This document shows, in pieces, positions 20,212-28,721 of a stretch of DNA of 64,000 nucleotides; the stretch's first letter is position 1, and every line of letters starts with the position of its first letter. The translations under genes were made by a program, and so were the position numbers. The notes under the pieces were generated by a model. The model was not told the DNA's origin and made no database searches. It was given only the letters and a program-made list of their open reading frames with translations. This DNA is from Billgrantia lactosivorans (GTDB lineage Bacteria > Pseudomonadota > Gammaproteobacteria > Pseudomonadales > Halomonadaceae): NCBI RefSeq assembly GCF_003254665.1, contig NZ_QHGY01000012.1, forward strand, positions 23,626 to 87,625. Direction: 5' to 3'.

Positions 20212-21512
20212 GCGGCCTCCTTGGCGGGGCGTTGCGGTGATTCGTTCGAAGCGTCGTCGAGCAGGAGTTGGGCGTCGGCGGCGCCGAGCAGCAGCGCGGC
20301 GCGGCAGGCGGTGAGGTCGCGGCCCGCCAGGGCCTGCTCGAAGTACCAAGGGCCGGAGGCGGTGTCGGCGTAAAGCACGGCGCCTTCCAGGCGGCCCTCG
20401 CGCAGCAGCAGGCGACGGTAGTCGCCCTGCTGGGGATCGCGGTAGCTGAGTATCTCGTGATCGGGTTCGGCTTCGGTGGGGCCGAAGGCGTAGAGCGAGA
20501 TGCCGCTGACCTTGAGCTTGGTGGCGGTGGGCTGTTCGACGTAGCCCGGTACACCTTCGGCACTGGGGCGGCAGAGCCGCTCGGCCAGCACGTCGACCTG
20601 GCGCCAGATCGGCTCGACCAGGCCATAGAGATTGCCTTGGTGCTCGCAGCACTCGCCCAGGGCGTGGATCGCAGGATCGGACGTGGTCAGCCACTCGTCG
20701 ACGACCACGCCGCGGTTGACCTCGAGCCCGGCAGTGCGGGCAAGCGCCGCGTGGGGCACGATGCCGATGGCCACCACCACGCAGTCGGCGGCGAGCCGTG
20801 TGCCGTCGGCCAAGTGCGCGGCGCACACCTGGCCCTCGGCGTCGGCTTCCAGGCGCTCGAGCTGGGCGGTGGTATGGATGTCGAGCCCACGGCCGCGCAG
20901 CTCGTTCTCGAGCAGGCGGGCGGCGGTGAGGTCGAGCTGGCGGTTCATCAGGCGGTCGTCGCGCTGCAGCAGGCTTACCTGCATGCCGCGCTTACGCAGG
21001 CCCTCCGCCGCTTCCAGGCCGAGCAGGCCGCCACCGATCACCACGGCATTGCGGCCGGTTTCGGCGGCGTGTGCCAGGGCGTCGGCGTCGTTCAGGTCGC
21101 GAAACACGTGAACGCCCGGCAGCTCCAGCCCCGGCACTGGTGGGCGGGCCGGATGGGAGCCGGTGGCCAGTACCAGGCGGTCGTAGTCGAGTTCACGGCC
21201 GGCATCGGTGGTCAGGCGCCGTGCGCTGCGGTCGATGTTTTCCACGCGCTCGCCCAGTACCAGTTCGATATCGTGTTCGGCGTACCACTCGGCATCGCGC
21301 AGGGTAAGGGCCTCGCGTTCCATCTCGCCGGCGAGTAGCGGCGAAAGCAGGATGCGGTTGTAGGCCGGTGCTGCTTCGGCCCCGATGACCGTGATCCTGG
21401 CGGAGCGCTCGGGCCGGGCGAGCAGCGCCTCGACCAGGCGATGGCCGGCCATGCCGTTGCCGACGATGACCAGGTGTTCGCGGGATGCCGCTGCGGGATG
21501 TCGCTGTCGCAT
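20208..21512 (-). CDS. nasB: FAD/NAD(P)-dependent oxidoreductase, NasB-like electron donor for nitrate reductase
   Basis: 434-residue pyridine nucleotide-disulfide type flavoprotein. It has the FAD motif LVIVGNGMAGHRLVE near 14-28, a second dinucleotide fold at VVIGGGLLGLEAAEGL near 155-170 and the second FAD motif HALGECCEH near 290. It resembles the N-terminal half of NirB downstream, but lacks the BFD [2Fe-2S] and sirohaem domains. That makes it a good candidate for the NADH-oxidising subunit feeding NasA, whose own C-terminus carries a BFD domain. The start is the ATG at 21512 after GGAG; the open frame upstream to 21680 lies in the structured leader. Confidence 0.8.
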   Translation of the reverse strand: MRQRHPAAASREHLVIVGNGMAGHRLVEALLARPERSARITVIGAEAAPAYNRILLSPLLAGEMEREALTLRDAEWYAEHDIELVLGERVENIDRSARRLTTDAGRELDYDRLVLATGSHPARPPVPGLELPGVHVFRDLNDADALAHAAETGRNAVVIGGGLLGLEAAEGLRKRGMQVSLLQRDDRLMNRQLDLTAARLLENELRGRGLDIHTTAQLERLEADAEGQVCAAHLADGTRLAADCVVVAIGIVPHAALARTAGLEVNRGVVVDEWLTTSDPAIHALGECCEHQGNLYGLVEPIWRQVDVLAERLCRPSAEGVPGYVEQPTATKLKVSGISLYAFGPTEAEPDHEILSYRDPQQGDYRRLLLREGRLEGAVLYADTASGPWYFEQALAGRDLTACRAALLLGAADAQLLLDDASNESPQRPAKEAA

Positions 21513-21560
21513 GGCTGGCAGCTCCTCTCGATGCGCTTGCGGGGTAACGGGGCATAAACG

Positions 21561-21625
21561 CAACGACGCCTCGGCGCGGCCCCGATCGAACTGGGATCGA
21601 TTCGGGAAGCGCAGAGACGTCGTTG
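21561..21625 (-). promoter_or_regulatory. Structured leader of the nasB-nirB-nirD operon, candidate NasT-controlled attenuator
   Basis: CAACGACG and CGTCGTTG form an outer stem extended by CTC/GAG pairing, with a smaller inner hairpin (CGATC...GATCG). A short T run follows the outer stem on the minus strand about 40 bases before the start codon. The same CAACGACG word occurs in the nasA leader. ANTAR proteins such as NasT act by binding leader RNA upstream of a terminator, so this is a likely target. Confidence 0.5.
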
Positions 21626-21753
21626 TCGCTTGCAATGTGGTGCGATCGCCATTGATCGCAGGTTGCCTTGCCTGCTTCAAGATCCCGGCCAGAACGCCGA
21701 ATGGCTGGGCATTTTCCTTTTGTGACAGCGGGTTGGGTGATGGGAAAAGGGCC

Positions 21754-21778
21754 GGCCGGCGCCTGGCGAGCGCCGGCC
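21754..21778 (-). terminator. Hairpin after nasS
   Basis: GGCCGGCGC and GCGCCGGCC form a perfect 9-base stem with a 7-base loop, followed on the minus strand by GGCCCTTTTCCC. It lies just past the nasS stop codon and probably ends the nasT-nasS transcript before the separate nasB leader. Confidence 0.55.
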
Positions 21779-21785
21779 GTGCACA

Positions 21786-22826
21786 TCAGTGGTGCGTTGC
21801 GGCATCGAAATGCACAGGGCTGTAGCACGCCGCCAGCACGGCGGGATCGAAGCGGCCGCCCTGGGCTTCCAGCTGGCGCACGATGGGGTCGGCGAAGTGC
21901 AGGGCGGCCTGCGGCGTGGGGCGCAGCACGTCCGGGCCGTAGAGATGCTGATGAACGGGGGACACGTCGTGAGCGAGGGTGTCGAGGTGGCGAATCGAGC
22001 GGTCCAGGTAGGGTGGCAGGGCCAGCCACTCCCGCGCCTGCCGGCGGTGCTCGGGCGAGGCGGCCAACCACACGCCGGCCGCCGTCAGGGCACGCAGCAG
22101 GGCGGCCAGGGTGGCGGGGTAGCGCTGCGCCCAGGAGCGCGTCACGCCGAGAGCCTTCTCCGGGTGGCCGGGCCACAGCTGGGCGCCGGTGGCGACCAGC
22201 CGGCCCACGCCGCAGTGGCGCGCCAGGGTGCCCCAGGGCTCACCGGCACAGAAGCCGTCGATCTGGCCGTCGCGCAGGGCTTCGACCATGCGCGGCGGCG
22301 GCAGGGCGATCAGCTCCACGTCGCGGTCGGGGGCGATGTCGCCCAGCGTCAGCCATTCACGCAGCTGGTAGTGCTGGCAGGAGTAGGGGTAGACCATGGC
22401 CAGGCGCGGACGCTGGCCGCCGCCCTGGCCGCGCAGCCAGGTGCCGAGTGCCAGGGCGCTGGCGGCCGGGTCGTCGGTCAGTTCCGCACCGCTGGCCTGG
22501 CTCAACGCCGTGGAAAGCGTGAGGGTGTTGCCGTTGCGGCTGAGCAGCAGCGGCGCCAGGGTCTCGCAGGGGGCGCGACCGAGCCCCAGGCTCATGGCCA
22601 GCGGCATGGGGGCGAGCATCTGGGCGCCGTCGAGCAGGCCGGCGGCGACCTTGTCGCGCAGGGTGGCCCAGGCGTTCTCCCGTGACAGGCTGACGTCGAG
22701 GCCCTGGGCAGCGAAGCATCCCTGCTCGCGGGCGACGATCAGCAGGGCGGCGTCGATCAGCGGGACGAACCCGAGGGTGAGTCGCTCGAGTTCCGGCGAG
22801 GCGGCGTGGTGTGGCGGTTGGCTCAT
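21786..22826 (-). CDS. nasS: Nitrate-sensing protein NasS (NrtA/CmpA-like)
   Basis: 346-residue protein of the NrtA/CmpA periplasmic-binding fold without a signal peptide, so cytoplasmic. It opens with LTLGFVPLIDAALLIVAREQGCFAAQGLDVSL and includes LLDGAQMLAPMPLAMSLGLG and IDGFCAGEPWGTLARHCGVG, typical of NasS. NasS binds nitrate or nitrite and otherwise holds the antiterminator NasT. Its ATG overlaps the nasT stop by four bases (ATGA), fitting the need for balanced amounts of the two partners. A hairpin ends the transcript. Confidence 0.9.
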   Translation of the reverse strand: MSQPPHHAASPELERLTLGFVPLIDAALLIVAREQGCFAAQGLDVSLSRENAWATLRDKVAAGLLDGAQMLAPMPLAMSLGLGRAPCETLAPLLLSRNGNTLTLSTALSQASGAELTDDPAASALALGTWLRGQGGGQRPRLAMVYPYSCQHYQLREWLTLGDIAPDRDVELIALPPPRMVEALRDGQIDGFCAGEPWGTLARHCGVGRLVATGAQLWPGHPEKALGVTRSWAQRYPATLAALLRALTAAGVWLAASPEHRRQAREWLALPPYLDRSIRHLDTLAHDVSPVHQHLYGPDVLRPTPQAALHFADPIVRQLEAQGGRFDPAVLAACYSPVHFDAATHH

Positions 22827-23461
22827 GAGCGGGTTCCCCGGTTGTCGGCGGTTCGCCCCTGGGGCGAGAGGGGGTTCAGGCGATCGAGAATGTCGATGAC
22901 GCTATCGGCGACCTCGGCGATGCGCTGGCCGCGATCCATGGCCAGCTTGCGCAGCATGCGGTAGGCCTGCTCCTCGTCGCAGCCCTGGTGCTTCATCAAC
23001 AGGCCCTTGGCGCGCTCGATGCGCTTGCGGTCGGCCAGCTGGTTGCGCGCCTTGTCGAGCTCCTGGCGCATGCTGTGGAAGGCGTCGAAGCGGGCGATGG
23101 CCACCTCGACGATGGCCTCGACGCGCTCGGGCACCAGGCCGTCCACCACGTAGGCGCTGACGCCGGCCTTGAGCGCGGCCTGAAGCATATCGGAGTCGTG
23201 CTGGTCGGCGAAGAACACCACCGGGCGCGGGTTCTCGCGGTTGAGCAGCGCCATGCTCTCGAGGGTGTCGCGGTCGGGGCTCTCCATGTCGATGATCACC
23301 ACGTCGGGCTGATGGCGCGCGACCATCTCGTTGAGGCTGGCCGGGTTCGAGAGCCGGCAGATGACCCGGTGCCCTTCGGCCATCAGTGCCTCCTCGACCA
23401 TGGCGGCGCGCACGACCTCGTCGTCGACCAGCAGGATGTTCAGGGGGGATGGTGGTGGCAT
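22823..23461 (-). CDS. nasT: ANTAR-domain antiterminator NasT
   Basis: 212-residue response-regulator-like protein. Residues about 8-120 form a receiver domain (ILLVDDEVVRAAM, phosphoacceptor-like VVIIDMESPD). A coiled-coil linker follows (SMRQELDKARNQLADRKRIERAKG), then the ANTAR RNA-binding domain ending in AYRMLRKLAMDRGQRIAEVADSVID. NasT binds two-hairpin leader RNAs and prevents termination when NasS lets go of it in the presence of nitrate. The start at 23461 (MPPPSP) is the first ATG before the receiver fold. It is divergent from nasA, so the two share a control region of about 400 bases. Confidence 0.9.
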   Translation of the reverse strand: MPPPSPLNILLVDDEVVRAAMVEEALMAEGHRVICRLSNPASLNEMVARHQPDVVIIDMESPDRDTLESMALLNRENPRPVVFFADQHDSDMLQAALKAGVSAYVVDGLVPERVEAIVEVAIARFDAFHSMRQELDKARNQLADRKRIERAKGLLMKHQGCDEEQAYRMLRKLAMDRGQRIAEVADSVIDILDRLNPLSPQGRTADNRGTRS

Positions 23462-23725
23462 AGGGTCTCGCTCATGAAAGGCGTGCCAGGGTGTCCTTGC
23501 CCAGCGCACTGCAAGAAACGTTCCAGGTTTCGCTTGGCCGGCGATGGCGTGGCGCCTGGCGCTTTCGGCCGGAGGCGCGAGCGAGCCATGCTCGCCCGCC
23601 CGGCACCAGGCTGGTGCAAGGGCGGGGCCGGTCGCAGGCGGATGGTGCAGGGCAGCATGCGGGAGCGACGACGGCGAAGGGCATCTGCCTGAATGAAGTT
23701 TCTTCTCCTGTGGGTGGCACGCTTC

Positions 23726-23840
23726 CTGCTTGATGCAGGTCAATACGATTGACAGGGGCGCCACGCGGCGCCCCGAGCGGCAACGACGCCCGCCAACGCC
23801 ACCCTTCGGGGCCGGCCGCTGGCGGGCGTCGTCGTTTCGC
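23726..23840 (+). promoter_or_regulatory. nasA leader with tandem hairpins and terminator-like stem
   Basis: The leader upstream of nasA holds successive inverted repeats: CCTGC/GCAGG, GTCAAT/ATTGAC, GGGGCGCC/GGCGCCCC, and finally a long stem ACGACGCCCGCCA/TGGCGGGCGTCGT followed by a short T run. Early small hairpins followed by a stable terminator stem is the layout expected for ANTAR-type antitermination by NasT. Coordinates may be off by a base. Which of the early hairpins form the paired hexaloop motif is not certain. Confidence 0.6.
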
Positions 23841-23863
23841 CACCGACAAGACAGGAGATGGAG

Positions 23864-26629
23864 ATGCGCGAGGCCCGAACCACCTGCCCCTACTGCGGCG
23901 TCGGCTGTGGCGTGCTGGCCAGCGTCGAGGAGGAGCGGATCGTCGAGGTGCAGGGCGACCCGACGCATCCGGCCAACTTCGGCCGGCTGTGCGTGAAGGG
24001 CTCGGCCCTGCACGAGACGCTGGGCAGCCAAGGGCGCCTGACCCAGCCCCGGGTCGATGGGGTCGAGGTCGACTGGGAGACGGCGCTGGCCACGGTGGCC
24101 GAGCGGCTGACGGCGGTGCGCGACCGCCACGGTTCGCAGGCGCTGGCCGCCTACCTTTCCGGGCAGCTGCTCACCGAGGACTACTACGTCGCCAACAAGC
24201 TGTTCAAGGGCTTTCTCGGCACGCCGCACCTGGATACCAACTCGCGGCTGTGCATGGCCTCGGCGGTGGCGGCCCACAAGCGCGCCTTCGGCGCCGACGC
24301 CGTGCCGTGCAGCTACGAGGATCTCGAGGAGGCCGAGCTGGTGGTGCTGGTGGGCTCCAACCTGGCCTGGAACCACCCGGTGCTCTACCAGCGCCTGAAG
24401 GTGGCCAAGCAGCGCAACCCGCTGCTGCGGGTGGTGGTGATCGACCCGCGGGTCACCGATACCTGCGAGATCGCCGACCTCTACCTGGGGCTTAAGCCGG
24501 GCAGCGACGCGCGCCTGTTCACCGGGCTGCTGGCGTGGATGGCCGAGCGCAACAGGCTCGACCGGGTCTACCTGGAGGCGCATGCCCAGGGCATCGAGGA
24601 GGCGCTTGCCGCGGCGCGCGAGCAGGACGCCTCGGTGGAGGCCATCGCCGCCGACTGCGACGTCGATGCCGAGCGCCTGGAGACCTTTTTCTACTGGTTC
24701 GCCACCCACCTGCACGTGGTCACGCTGTTCTCCCAGGGGGTGAACCAGTCGAGCAGCGGCACCGACAAGGGCAACGCCATCATCAACTGCCACCTGGCCG
24801 GCGGCAAGATCGGCCTGCCCGGGGCGGGGCCGTTCTCGATCACCGGCCAGCCCAACGCCATGGGCGGGCGCGAGGTGGGCGGGCTGGCCAACCAGTTGGC
24901 CGCCCACATGGACTACGACACCCCCGGCGCGCGCGACCGGGTCACGCGCTTCTGGGCCACCGAGCGGCTGGTGCCGTGCCTGCCGGAGGCGCCCGGTCAC
25001 AAGGCGGTGGCGCTGTTCGAGGCGATCGAGCGCGGCGAGGTGCAGGCGCTATGGATCATGGCCACCAACCCGGCGGTGAGCCTGCCGCGGGCCGACCGGG
25101 TGCGCGCGGCACTGGCCAAGTGCCCGCTGGTGATCGTCTCCGAGTGCATGGCCGACGCCGACCTGCTGGCCTGCGCCGACATCGTGCTGCCGGCCTCGAG
25201 CTGGTCGGAGAAGGACGGCACCGTGACCAACTCCGAGCGGTGCATCTCGCGCCAGCGCGGCCTCCTGCCGCCGCCGGGGGAAGCGCGCCACGACTGGTGG
25301 ATTGTCTGCGAGGTGGCCAGGCGGCTGGGCTTCGGCGAGGCCTTCGACTATGCCCATCCCTGCGAGATCTTCGACGAGCACGCGCGGCTCTCGGGGTTCG
25401 AGAACGGTGAGGGGCCGGGCGAGAGCCCCAGGCTGTTCGACATCTCCGGCCTGGCCGGGCTCGACCGTGGCGCCTACGACGCCCTGGCGCCGATCCAGTG
25501 GCCGGTCAACGCCGCCGCCCCCCACGGCACCGCGCGGCTGTTCACCGATGGCCGCTTCGCCACGCCAGACGGCCGTGCCCGCCTGCTGCCGGTGCGCCCG
25601 CGCCCGCCGGCCCAGGCGCTGGACGCTGCGCGGCCGCTGCGGCTCAACACCGGGCGCATTCGCGACCAGTGGCACACCATGACCCGCACCGGGCGGGCGC
25701 CGCGGCTGATGAATCACCGCGCCGAGCCGTTCATCGAGGTCGCCCCGGAGGACGCCGCCGAGTGGGGCGTGGAGGAGCAGGCGCTGGCCAGGCTGACGGG
25801 TGCCGGGGGGCACTACGTCGGCCGGGTGCGGGTGTCGCGCGGGCAGCGCCGCGGCGAGGTGTTCGTACCGATGCACTGGAGCGGCCACTTCAGCGGCTCG
25901 GCACGCATGGGCGAGCTGCTCGAGGCGCATCTCGACCCGTTTTCCGGCCAGCCGGAGTCCAAGCACGGCGCTGTTTCGCTGGAGCCGCTGCCGCTGGACT
26001 GGGAGGCCACGCTGCTGGTGGCCGACGACCTGGGCGTGGCGGAGACGACCTGGTGTGACGAGAGCCGCTACTGGGCGCGCATCCCTCTGGCTGACTGCCA
26101 GCGCTGGCAACTGGCCGGCGATGAGCCGGGCGCCTGCGCCGGGATGGAAAAAGTCGAGCGCGACTGGCTGGCCTGGCTCGAGGCGAGGCTGCCGGTGGCG
26201 CCGACGTTGTGGTGCAGCGACCCCGCCAGCGGCCGCCTGCGCGCCGCCGGGGTCGATGAGCGCGGACGCCTGCGCTGGTGGTTCATGTCGGGGCCACCAC
26301 GGGAGCTGCCGAACCTCGCCTGGCTCGCCGAGCGCTTCGGCGAGGCCGCCAGAAGCGAGGGCGTGACCGCCGCACAGCGACGGCGCCTGCTGGCCGGCTG
26401 CGACGACGGCGCCGCCAACCAGGGGCCGGTGGTGTGCAGCTGCCATCAGGTGGGCCAACGCGCTATCCTAGGAGCCATCCGTGAAGGCGACGACAGCGTC
26501 GAGGCGCTGGGCGCCAGGCTGGCCTGTGGCACCCAGTGCGGAAGCTGCATTCCCGAGCTGAAATCGTTGATCGAAGAGGAGAAGGCCCATGCGGGCGCTG
26601 AGCCAACTGAAGTCACTGCTGTCGCCTGA
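23864..26629 (+). CDS. nasA: Assimilatory nitrate reductase catalytic subunit NasA
   Basis: About 921-residue molybdopterin enzyme that reduces nitrate to nitrite in the cytoplasm. The N-terminus has the [4Fe-4S] motif TCPYCGVGCG with a further cysteine in GRLCVKG. Molybdopterin-binding segments include SNLAWNHPVLYQR, QGVNQSSSGTDKGNAIINCHLA and GPFSITGQPNAMGGREVGG. The last about 60 residues form a BFD-like [2Fe-2S] domain (CSCHQVG...CGTQCGSCIPEL). I prefer the ATG at 23864, because AGGAG lies six bases upstream; the ATG at 23858 abuts that site. It overlaps cobA by 41 bases. Electrons probably come from the FAD reductase at 20208-21512. Confidence 0.95.
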   Translation: MREARTTCPYCGVGCGVLASVEEERIVEVQGDPTHPANFGRLCVKGSALHETLGSQGRLTQPRVDGVEVDWETALATVAERLTAVRDRHGSQALAAYLSGQLLTEDYYVANKLFKGFLGTPHLDTNSRLCMASAVAAHKRAFGADAVPCSYEDLEEAELVVLVGSNLAWNHPVLYQRLKVAKQRNPLLRVVVIDPRVTDTCEIADLYLGLKPGSDARLFTGLLAWMAERNRLDRVYLEAHAQGIEEALAAAREQDASVEAIAADCDVDAERLETFFYWFATHLHVVTLFSQGVNQSSSGTDKGNAIINCHLAGGKIGLPGAGPFSITGQPNAMGGREVGGLANQLAAHMDYDTPGARDRVTRFWATERLVPCLPEAPGHKAVALFEAIERGEVQALWIMATNPAVSLPRADRVRAALAKCPLVIVSECMADADLLACADIVLPASSWSEKDGTVTNSERCISRQRGLLPPPGEARHDWWIVCEVARRLGFGEAFDYAHPCEIFDEHARLSGFENGEGPGESPRLFDISGLAGLDRGAYDALAPIQWPVNAAAPHGTARLFTDGRFATPDGRARLLPVRPRPPAQALDAARPLRLNTGRIRDQWHTMTRTGRAPRLMNHRAEPFIEVAPEDAAEWGVEEQALARLTGAGGHYVGRVRVSRGQRRGEVFVPMHWSGHFSGSARMGELLEAHLDPFSGQPESKHGAVSLEPLPLDWEATLLVADDLGVAETTWCDESRYWARIPLADCQRWQLAGDEPGACAGMEKVERDWLAWLEARLPVAPTLWCSDPASGRLRAAGVDERGRLRWWFMSGPPRELPNLAWLAERFGEAARSEGVTAAQRRRLLAGCDDGAANQGPVVCSCHQVGQRAILGAIREGDDSVEALGARLACGTQCGSCIPELKSLIEEEKAHAGAEPTEVTAVA

Positions 26630-27545
26630 GCTGCTCCGCCGGGCGACGCTGCCCAGGGCGCTGGGGCAGGCCGCCTTCTCGCGGCTGCACGGCCTGGGGC
26701 ACATCGTGCGCTCGCCGTTCGGCCGCTCCACCCGCGTCGAGCTGCCCACCCTGACCCTGGACGGCGAGTGCCGCCCCGGGCGGGTCTACCTGGTGGGGGC
26801 GGGCAGCGGCGACGTCGAGCTGCTCACGCTCAAGGCCGCGCGGTTGCTGCAGCAGGCCGACGCGGTGGTCTACGACCGCCTGGTGGGCGATGACGTGCTG
26901 GCGCTGATTCCCGCCGGCCACGAGCGCTACTACGTGGGCAAGGCGCGCGGCCACCACAGCGTGCCCCAGGCCGAGATCGGCGCGCTGCTGGTCTCGCTTG
27001 CCCGGCAGGGCAAGTCGGTGGTGCGCCTCAAGGGCGGCGACCCCGGCGTGTTCGGGCGCATGGGCGAGGAGCTGGCCGCACTGGCCGAGGGCGGCGTCGA
27101 GGCCGAGATCGTGCCGGGCATCACCGCCGCCTCGGCCGCTGCCGCCGGCATGGGCATCCCGCTCACCGACCGCGCCCACGCCCAGCAGCTGCGCTTCGTC
27201 ACCGCCCAGCTGTGCCGCAAGGGCGGCGAGCCCGACTGGGCCGAGCTGGCGCGCACCGACGAGACGCTGATCTTCTACATGGGCCTGAACAAGGTCAAGG
27301 CCATCTGCCACGGCCTGCGTCGGGCCGGCCTGCCCGACGACTGGCCGATCATGCTGGTGGCCAACGCCAGCCTGCCGGAACAGGCCTCGCGGGTCGGCAC
27401 CCTGGCCGACATGCCGGACCAGCTCGCCGCCACGCCGCTGCCGTCGCCGTGCCTGATCGTGGTGGGCAGCGTGGTGCGCATGGTCGCGACCAGCCCGGCC
27501 GCTGCCCCGTCTGCCCAGACCAAGGGCCACATGCACCAAGATTGA
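26589..27545 (+). CDS. cobA: Uroporphyrinogen-III C-methyltransferase (SUMT)
   Basis: 318-residue S-adenosylmethionine-dependent methyltransferase making precorrin-2, the precursor of sirohaem for NirB. Family motifs are VYLVGAGSGDVELLTLKAARLL at about 62-83, VVYDRLV, VVRLKGGDPGVFGR at about 143-156, EIVPGITAASAAAA and a terminal PCLIVVGSVV. About 55 residues precede the catalytic domain, a linker-like extension. It overlaps the end of nasA by 41 bases, so it is cotranscribed and coupled. CobA beside nasA is common in nitrate-assimilating proteobacteria. The final steps to sirohaem need CysG or similar, not seen here. Confidence 0.92.
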   Translation: MRALSQLKSLLSPELLRRATLPRALGQAAFSRLHGLGHIVRSPFGRSTRVELPTLTLDGECRPGRVYLVGAGSGDVELLTLKAARLLQQADAVVYDRLVGDDVLALIPAGHERYYVGKARGHHSVPQAEIGALLVSLARQGKSVVRLKGGDPGVFGRMGEELAALAEGGVEAEIVPGITAASAAAAGMGIPLTDRAHAQQLRFVTAQLCRKGGEPDWAELARTDETLIFYMGLNKVKAICHGLRRAGLPDDWPIMLVANASLPEQASRVGTLADMPDQLAATPLPSPCLIVVGSVVRMVATSPAAAPSAQTKGHMHQD

Positions 27546-27816
27546 GCGACGACACGCCGGGATGCACCGGCGTGGCCGATCTCGCCCGGACATAGTGCCT
27601 CTCCGACCCTCGGTCGTCGAATCCCGATGGCTGGCGGCATCGCTTGAGCCCCCCGCGGTTGCCTTCCGCTGGCTTCCTTGTCGCAGTTGCCAATGAGTTG
27701 GCACGCAACGTGCTTGTTCATGGCAGGGCTCTGCTGCCAATGCAGGCGGGCCGGCGGGATCAACGACGATCGCCGCTGCCATTCTTCGCAGGCCCACGAC
27801 AACGCGACGAACACAG

Positions 27817-27865
27817 GCAAGGGCGCCTGAAGCTGCACGCCGGCTTCAGGCGCCCTTGCGTTTGT
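27817..27865 (+). promoter_or_regulatory. Leader of the nitrite transporter operon with 17-base perfect stem
   Basis: GCAAGGGCGCCTGAAGC and its exact reverse complement form a 17-base stem with a 9-base loop, followed by GTTTGTC, about 50 bases before the nirC start. Smaller inverted repeats occur earlier in the 365-base gap after cobA (TGCCA/TGGCA near 27690 and GGCAG/CTGCC near 27730), and a CAACGACG word occurs near 27760. It resembles the other two nitrate leaders and is a likely attenuator under NasT. Confidence 0.6.
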
Positions 27866-27910
27866 CACGTCAGCCACGAGACGAGAGGCGCCACGCGCGT
27901 AAACAACGCT

Positions 27911-28720
27911 ATGTCCTATCTGCTTCCTTCCGAGTTCGCGACCAAGATGGTGGATGCCGGCGAGTCCAAGCTCCACATGGCCACCCGGGACGTCCTGATC
28001 CGCGCCTTCATGGCGGGGGCCATCCTGGCCCTGGCCGCGGTCTTCGCGGTGACCATCACGGTCGAGACCGGTTCGGCCATCCTCGGGGCCGCGCTGTTTC
28101 CGGTCGGCTTCTGCATGCTCTACCTGATGGGCTTCGACCTGCTGACCGGGGTCTTCGTGCTGACGCCGCTGGCCTGGCTGGACCGCCGCCCCGGGGTCAC
28201 CATCGAGAGGATCCTGGTCCACTGGGGCAAGGTCTTCTGCGGCAACCTGGCCGGTGCCCTGACCGTGGCGGTGCTGATGGCGATCGTCTTCACCTACGGC
28301 TTCTCCACACCGCCGGACGAGGTGGGGCAGAAGATTGCCGGCATCGGCCATGCCCGTACCGTGGGCTACAAGGAGTTCGGCGCGGCCGGCATGCTGACCA
28401 TCCTGATCCGCGGCATCCTGTGCAACTGGATGGTCTCGCTCGGCGTGGTCGGGGCGATGATCTCGACCACGGTGGGCGGCAAGGTGATCGCCATGTGGAT
28501 GCCGATCATGGTGTTCTTCTTCATGGGCTTCGAGCACTCCATCGTCAACATGTTCCTGTTCCCCTCGGCGATGATGATGGGCGGCGGCTTCTCGATCGCG
28601 GATTACCTGATCTGGAACGAGATCCCGGTGGTGGTCGGCAACCTGATCGGTGGGCTCTCGCTGACCGGGCTGACGCTCTACGCCACCCACGTGCGCACCG
28701 CGCCGCTGCGCGACATCTGA
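27911..28720 (+). CDS. nirC: FocA/NirC-family formate/nitrite channel
   Basis: 269-residue inner-membrane channel of the formate-nitrite transporter family, with about six helices. Typical segments are LIRAFMAGAILALAA at about 30-44, GFDLLTGVFVLTPLA, GNLAGALTVAVLMAI, GILCNWMVSLGVVGA (containing the family CNW signature) and FFMGFEHSIVNMFLFP near 197-212 (the channel histidine region). In this setting it most likely carries nitrite across the membrane. The start at 27911 fits the family N-terminus, although no strong ribosome binding site is seen. It is followed one base after its stop by a kinase/phosphatase gene. Confidence 0.9.
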   Translation: MSYLLPSEFATKMVDAGESKLHMATRDVLIRAFMAGAILALAAVFAVTITVETGSAILGAALFPVGFCMLYLMGFDLLTGVFVLTPLAWLDRRPGVTIERILVHWGKVFCGNLAGALTVAVLMAIVFTYGFSTPPDEVGQKIAGIGHARTVGYKEFGAAGMLTILIRGILCNWMVSLGVVGAMISTTVGGKVIAMWMPIMVFFFMGFEHSIVNMFLFPSAMMMGGGFSIADYLIWNEIPVVVGNLIGGLSLTGLTLYATHVRTAPLRDI

Positions 28721-28721
28721 G

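Noticed and set aside
20212..20826. Upstream extension of the nirB frame
   Set aside because: This part is low-complexity, arginine-rich and lies out of frame inside the FAD reductase gene. NirB begins at the ATG that overlaps that gene's stop codon.
23462..25000. Upstream extension of the nasT frame (over 500 codons)
   Set aside because: It runs antisense through nasA and its leader. The receiver domain starts at 23461.
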